6,552 bases of DNA. Source: an uncultured Clostridia bacterium. GTDB taxonomy: Bacteria; Bacillota; Clostridia; Oscillospirales; Ruminococcaceae. Location of the stretch: the NCBI GenBank assembly GCA_947625455.1, contig CANQOJ010000129.1:1-6552 (forward strand). Direction: 5' to 3'. This document shows, piece by piece, positions 5,168 to 6,552 of this stretch (the stretch's first letter is position 1; the number at the start of each line of letters is the position of its first letter). The position numbers and the translations under genes are program-made. The notes under the pieces were generated by a model. It worked only from the letters and a program-made list of their open reading frames with translations, was not told the DNA's origin and did no database searches.

Positions 5168-5745
5168 CTAGCCTCTGATATAGCGCATACAAGTTTTTAC
5201 AACATCATCAACAGAATCGGCGCAATTTCGCTTTATCCACTCCTGTACCACGGCAATTAAACCGCCAAGATAAAAGTGAATTATGTACGGCTTTTCATTT
5301 TCGGCAATATGAAATCTATCCATAGCAGGAGAAAAAACCTCTTTAAAAAGTTTAAAAAATGTGCCGTCAGTATTAAATGCCGCAGGATTTAAAAGTATAA
5401 CCTTAAACAGGCGCTTGTTGTCGCGGACAAATTCAAAAACGGTTTTAAATATTCCGGTGAAATAAAGATAACGTTTTCAGGATTTTCCGACTTCAGCCGC
5501 ATCTTAATGTCGGCAAGTTCAGATGAATACCTTTCAAAGCACTTCTTGTTTGTATATTCAATACATTCGTTCAATAAATCCGAAACAGTATCATAATGCA
5601 GATAAAATGTTGAACGGTTGACGCCCGCTTTTTCGCATATCTCTTTTACTGTAATGTATTCAAGATCTTTTTTCTCCAGACATTCAATAAGCGCCTCGTC
5701 CATTCGTGCGGCTGTACTGAAATATTTGCTTTCCGATTTGTTCAC
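5168..5745 (-). pseudogene. TetR-family transcriptional regulator, frameshifted
   Basis: The N-terminal part is a standard TetR DNA-binding domain: ITVKEICEKAGVNRSTFYLHY (31-51) is the helix-turn-helix. The frame is intact to about Phe103, then ends at 5389. The neighbouring frame continues at once with FEFVRDNKRLFKVILLNPAA and runs to MRYIRG and a TAG at 5170-5168, a normal TetR C-terminal ligand domain. Adding one T to the run of five T (plus-strand A 5435-5439) joins both parts into 192 residues, the usual family length. So this is a recent one-base deletion, a sequencing error, or a phase-variable tract. Start is GTG 5745 with AAAGGCGG upstream. It follows the small membrane protein gene by 27 nt and probably regulated that operon. 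Confidence 0.88.
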
Positions 5746-5772
5746 CGCTGCACCGCCTTTGCATTTATGCTT

Positions 5773-6129
5773 TTAATTTTCTTCAGCAATTTCTGTCGCA
5801 AGTCTTATGATGTCGCCTGCATATTTATCCTTGGTTTTCTGAAGAATACGCTTGTAGAGAGGATAATTAACTCCCGCGCCTATAAAGCCAACTATTCCTA
5901 CAGCAATTCCAAGCGCCATAAAAACAGCAGTTCCGTCGCCGATAACGCCCATGCAAAGACACATTCCCGTACCCGCTATCAAAGCACAGATAATGCCGAA
6001 AGTGTAGGTGAAAATCTGCGCCGGCATTTTCGCCGCCTTGTCCAGCTTTTTAAGCTGCATTACCTTAGTTGCGCTCTTTTTAGAGTACTCGTTTACAATA
6101 GCCTCCGCGTAAATTTTGTCTGTGTTCAT
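5773..6129 (-). CDS. Small two-TM membrane protein, upstream of the tetR-type gene
   Basis: A 118-residue protein with an amphipathic, Lys-rich N-terminal part (1-35, containing KLDKAAKMPAQIF), two hydrophobic segments at about 38-63 and 67-88 rich in Gly and Met, then NYPLYKRI (88-95) and a charged C-terminal helix. The layout (KxLD-K, P-A-x-x-F-x-Y-x-F-G, N-Y-P-x-Y-K) fits a Clostridia family of small membrane proteins. I recall these often being auto-labelled dihydropteridine reductase; nothing in this sequence (no nucleotide-binding motif) supports an enzyme. Start ATG 6129 has GGAGG (6142-6138) 8 nt upstream. It shares an operon with the TetR gene and may be its regulated target. Function unknown. 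Confidence 0.85.
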   Translation of the reverse strand: MNTDKIYAEAIVNEYSKKSATKVMQLKKLDKAAKMPAQIFTYTFGIICALIAGTGMCLCMGVIGDGTAVFMALGIAVGIVGFIGAGVNYPLYKRILQKTKDKYAGDIIRLATEIAEEN

Positions 6130-6153
6130 AATAAATACCTCCGTTTAATTTTT

Positions 6154-6190
6154 GAAATGCCGTGCAGCAATATTTGACGCACCGCATTTC
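6154..6190 (-). promoter_or_regulatory. Large inverted repeat in the leader of the membrane protein-tetR operon
   Basis: GAAATGCCGTGC (6154-6165) and GCACCGCATTTC (6179-6190) are 12-nt arms with one mismatch around a 13-bp centre. The repeat begins a few bases after the predicted transcription start and ends 12 nt before the Shine-Dalgarno. It could be a TetR operator for autoregulation or a 5' RNA hairpin; no U-run follows it, so an attenuator is unlikely. Confidence 0.5.
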
Positions 6191-6202
6191 CCTTGTGATT
6201 AT

Positions 6203-6231
6203 ATTATAACACAGCAGAATTTAAAGTTGAA
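6203..6231 (-). promoter_or_regulatory. Extended -10 promoter of the membrane protein-tetR operon
   Basis: On the minus strand TATAAT (6208-6203) is preceded by TG one base upstream, giving the extended -10 TGTTATAAT. The -35 position (6231-6226, TTCAAC) matches poorly, as is common with extended -10 promoters. The predicted start is near 6196, about 67 nt before the ATG. Confidence 0.7.
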
Positions 6232-6292
6232 CAACACAAATGCTGTTTTTTGTTGGATTAAAAGCTGAAAAAAATTTCACACAAAAAATGAA

Positions 6293-6345
6293 GTTAGAGT
6301 TCAACGGACAAATATCTTGTCCAAACTCTAACCTCTAACCTCTAG
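6293..6345 (+). repeat. Hairpin plus CTCTAAC tandem repeat, unit 1
   Basis: GTTAGAGTT (6293-6301) pairs with AACTCTAAC (6324-6332). Inside, GGACAA (6306-6311) pairs with TTGTCC (6317-6322) around a 5-nt loop. The right arm begins a 7-bp tandem repeat, CTCTAAC-CTCTAAC-CTCTAG (6326-6345). No gene overlaps it. Confidence 0.7.
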
Positions 6346-6359
6346 TAATAGAAAAAGAA

Positions 6360-6400
6360 GTAAGAAATTAAGACCACCCGTCTTACCTCTTACCTCTAAC
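6360..6400 (+). repeat. Hairpin plus CTCTTAC/CTCTAAC repeat, unit 2
   Basis: GTAAGA (6360-6365) pairs with TCTTAC (6388-6393), and inside TAAGAC (6369-6374) pairs with GTCTTA (6380-6385) around a 5-nt loop. The right side runs into CTCTTAC-CTCTAAC (6387-6400), the same 7-bp motif as unit 1 with T in place of A. The two-tier stem has the same architecture as unit 1 although the sequences differ. Confidence 0.6.
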
Positions 6401-6401
6401 A

Positions 6402-6429
6402 GCGTTATCCGCCGTAAGGCGGATAACGC
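6402..6429. repeat. Perfect 12-bp stem with GTAA loop
   Basis: GCGTTATCCGCC (6402-6413) and GGCGGATAACGC (6418-6429) are exact reverse complements around GTAA, a GNRA-type tetraloop. No T-run follows on either strand, so it is not a standard terminator. It is GC-rich against an AT-rich background and directly abuts the CTCTAAC repeat, suggesting one composite repeat element. Confidence 0.65.
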
Positions 6430-6552
6430 GCTTACTTCTAAAAGCCCAAAAGCTCTCGCTAATAACTTACGTACCGTCAAACATGATTTTTTCGTGGGAA
6501 CTTCCGTGGGAAAAATGTTGGCTTTAAGTTGAGTTCAACAAACATCTTTTTG
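6430..6552. other. Right-edge sequence with no confident gene
   Basis: No start codon with a ribosome binding site opens a long frame here. A plus-strand frame stays open without a stop from about 6332 to the TGA at 6530-6532 but has no ATG and begins inside the repeats. A direct repeat GTGGGAA occurs at 6494-6500 and 6506-6512. GAGTTCAAC at 6531-6539 repeats the same nine bases at 6297-6305. Anything further depends on sequence to the right. Confidence 0.4.

Noticed and set aside
5430..5445. Programmed -1 frameshift in the TetR gene
   Set aside because: The site reads G-TTT-TTG in frame, which is not an X-XXY-YYZ slippery heptamer, and TetR regulators are not known to need frameshifting. 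Deletion or sequencing error is simpler.
5767..6177. 136-codon plus-strand frame opposite the small membrane protein
   Set aside because: The minus strand encodes a protein with SD, two TM segments and family-like motifs; this frame is its shadow.
6293..6429. CRISPR array
   Set aside because: The 7-bp tandem repeats are too short, there are no regular spacers, and no cas genes are present.

Overview
The window looks like chromosomal DNA of a low-GC Gram-positive anaerobe, most likely a gut Clostridia member of the Ruminococcus/Oscillospirales type. The evidence is AT-rich intergenic DNA, strong AGGAGG-like ribosome binding sites, two perfect-consensus TTGACA-17-TATAAT promoters, a CIRCE heat-shock operator, and FtsX-type permease and TetR genes of a Firmicutes style. 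The genus is inference.

Left edge (1-436, minus strand). The first 33 codons of a contractile tail sheath gene run off the left end. Upstream are an apparently split ribosome binding site, a well-defined three-way-junction fold in the leader, a simple hairpin and a perfect sigma-A promoter about 300 nt from the start codon. The window therefore touches a contractile injection system, tailocin or prophage tail locus, with an unusually elaborate mRNA leader.

Heat-shock unit (708-1421, plus strand). A perfect CIRCE operator lies upstream of a small heat shock protein (Hsp20) gene. The leader of about 230 nt between them holds a possible 18-codon ORF and two hairpins. Two near-identical terminator hairpins, part of a tandem duplication, follow the gene.

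Membrane unit (1633-5082, minus strand). A perfect consensus promoter drives a lipoprotein gene and then, 40 nt downstream, an 888-residue duplicated FtsX-type ABC permease. No ATPase gene is visible. The permease's last codons lie inside the duplicated terminator repeat.

Regulator unit (5097-6231, minus strand). A two-TM small membrane protein is followed by a TetR-family regulator broken by a one-base deletion in a T-run; restoring the base gives a normal 192-residue protein. A very long hairpin terminates the unit, and a large inverted repeat lies just downstream of its extended -10 promoter.

Right edge (6232-6552). No convincing gene. The stretch holds hairpins built from 7-bp CTCTAAC/CTCTTAC tandem repeats and a perfect 12-bp stem with a GTAA loop. 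Related CTAGCCTCT or CTAACCTCT motifs occur near the ends of the other transcription units, suggesting a dispersed intergenic repeat family.
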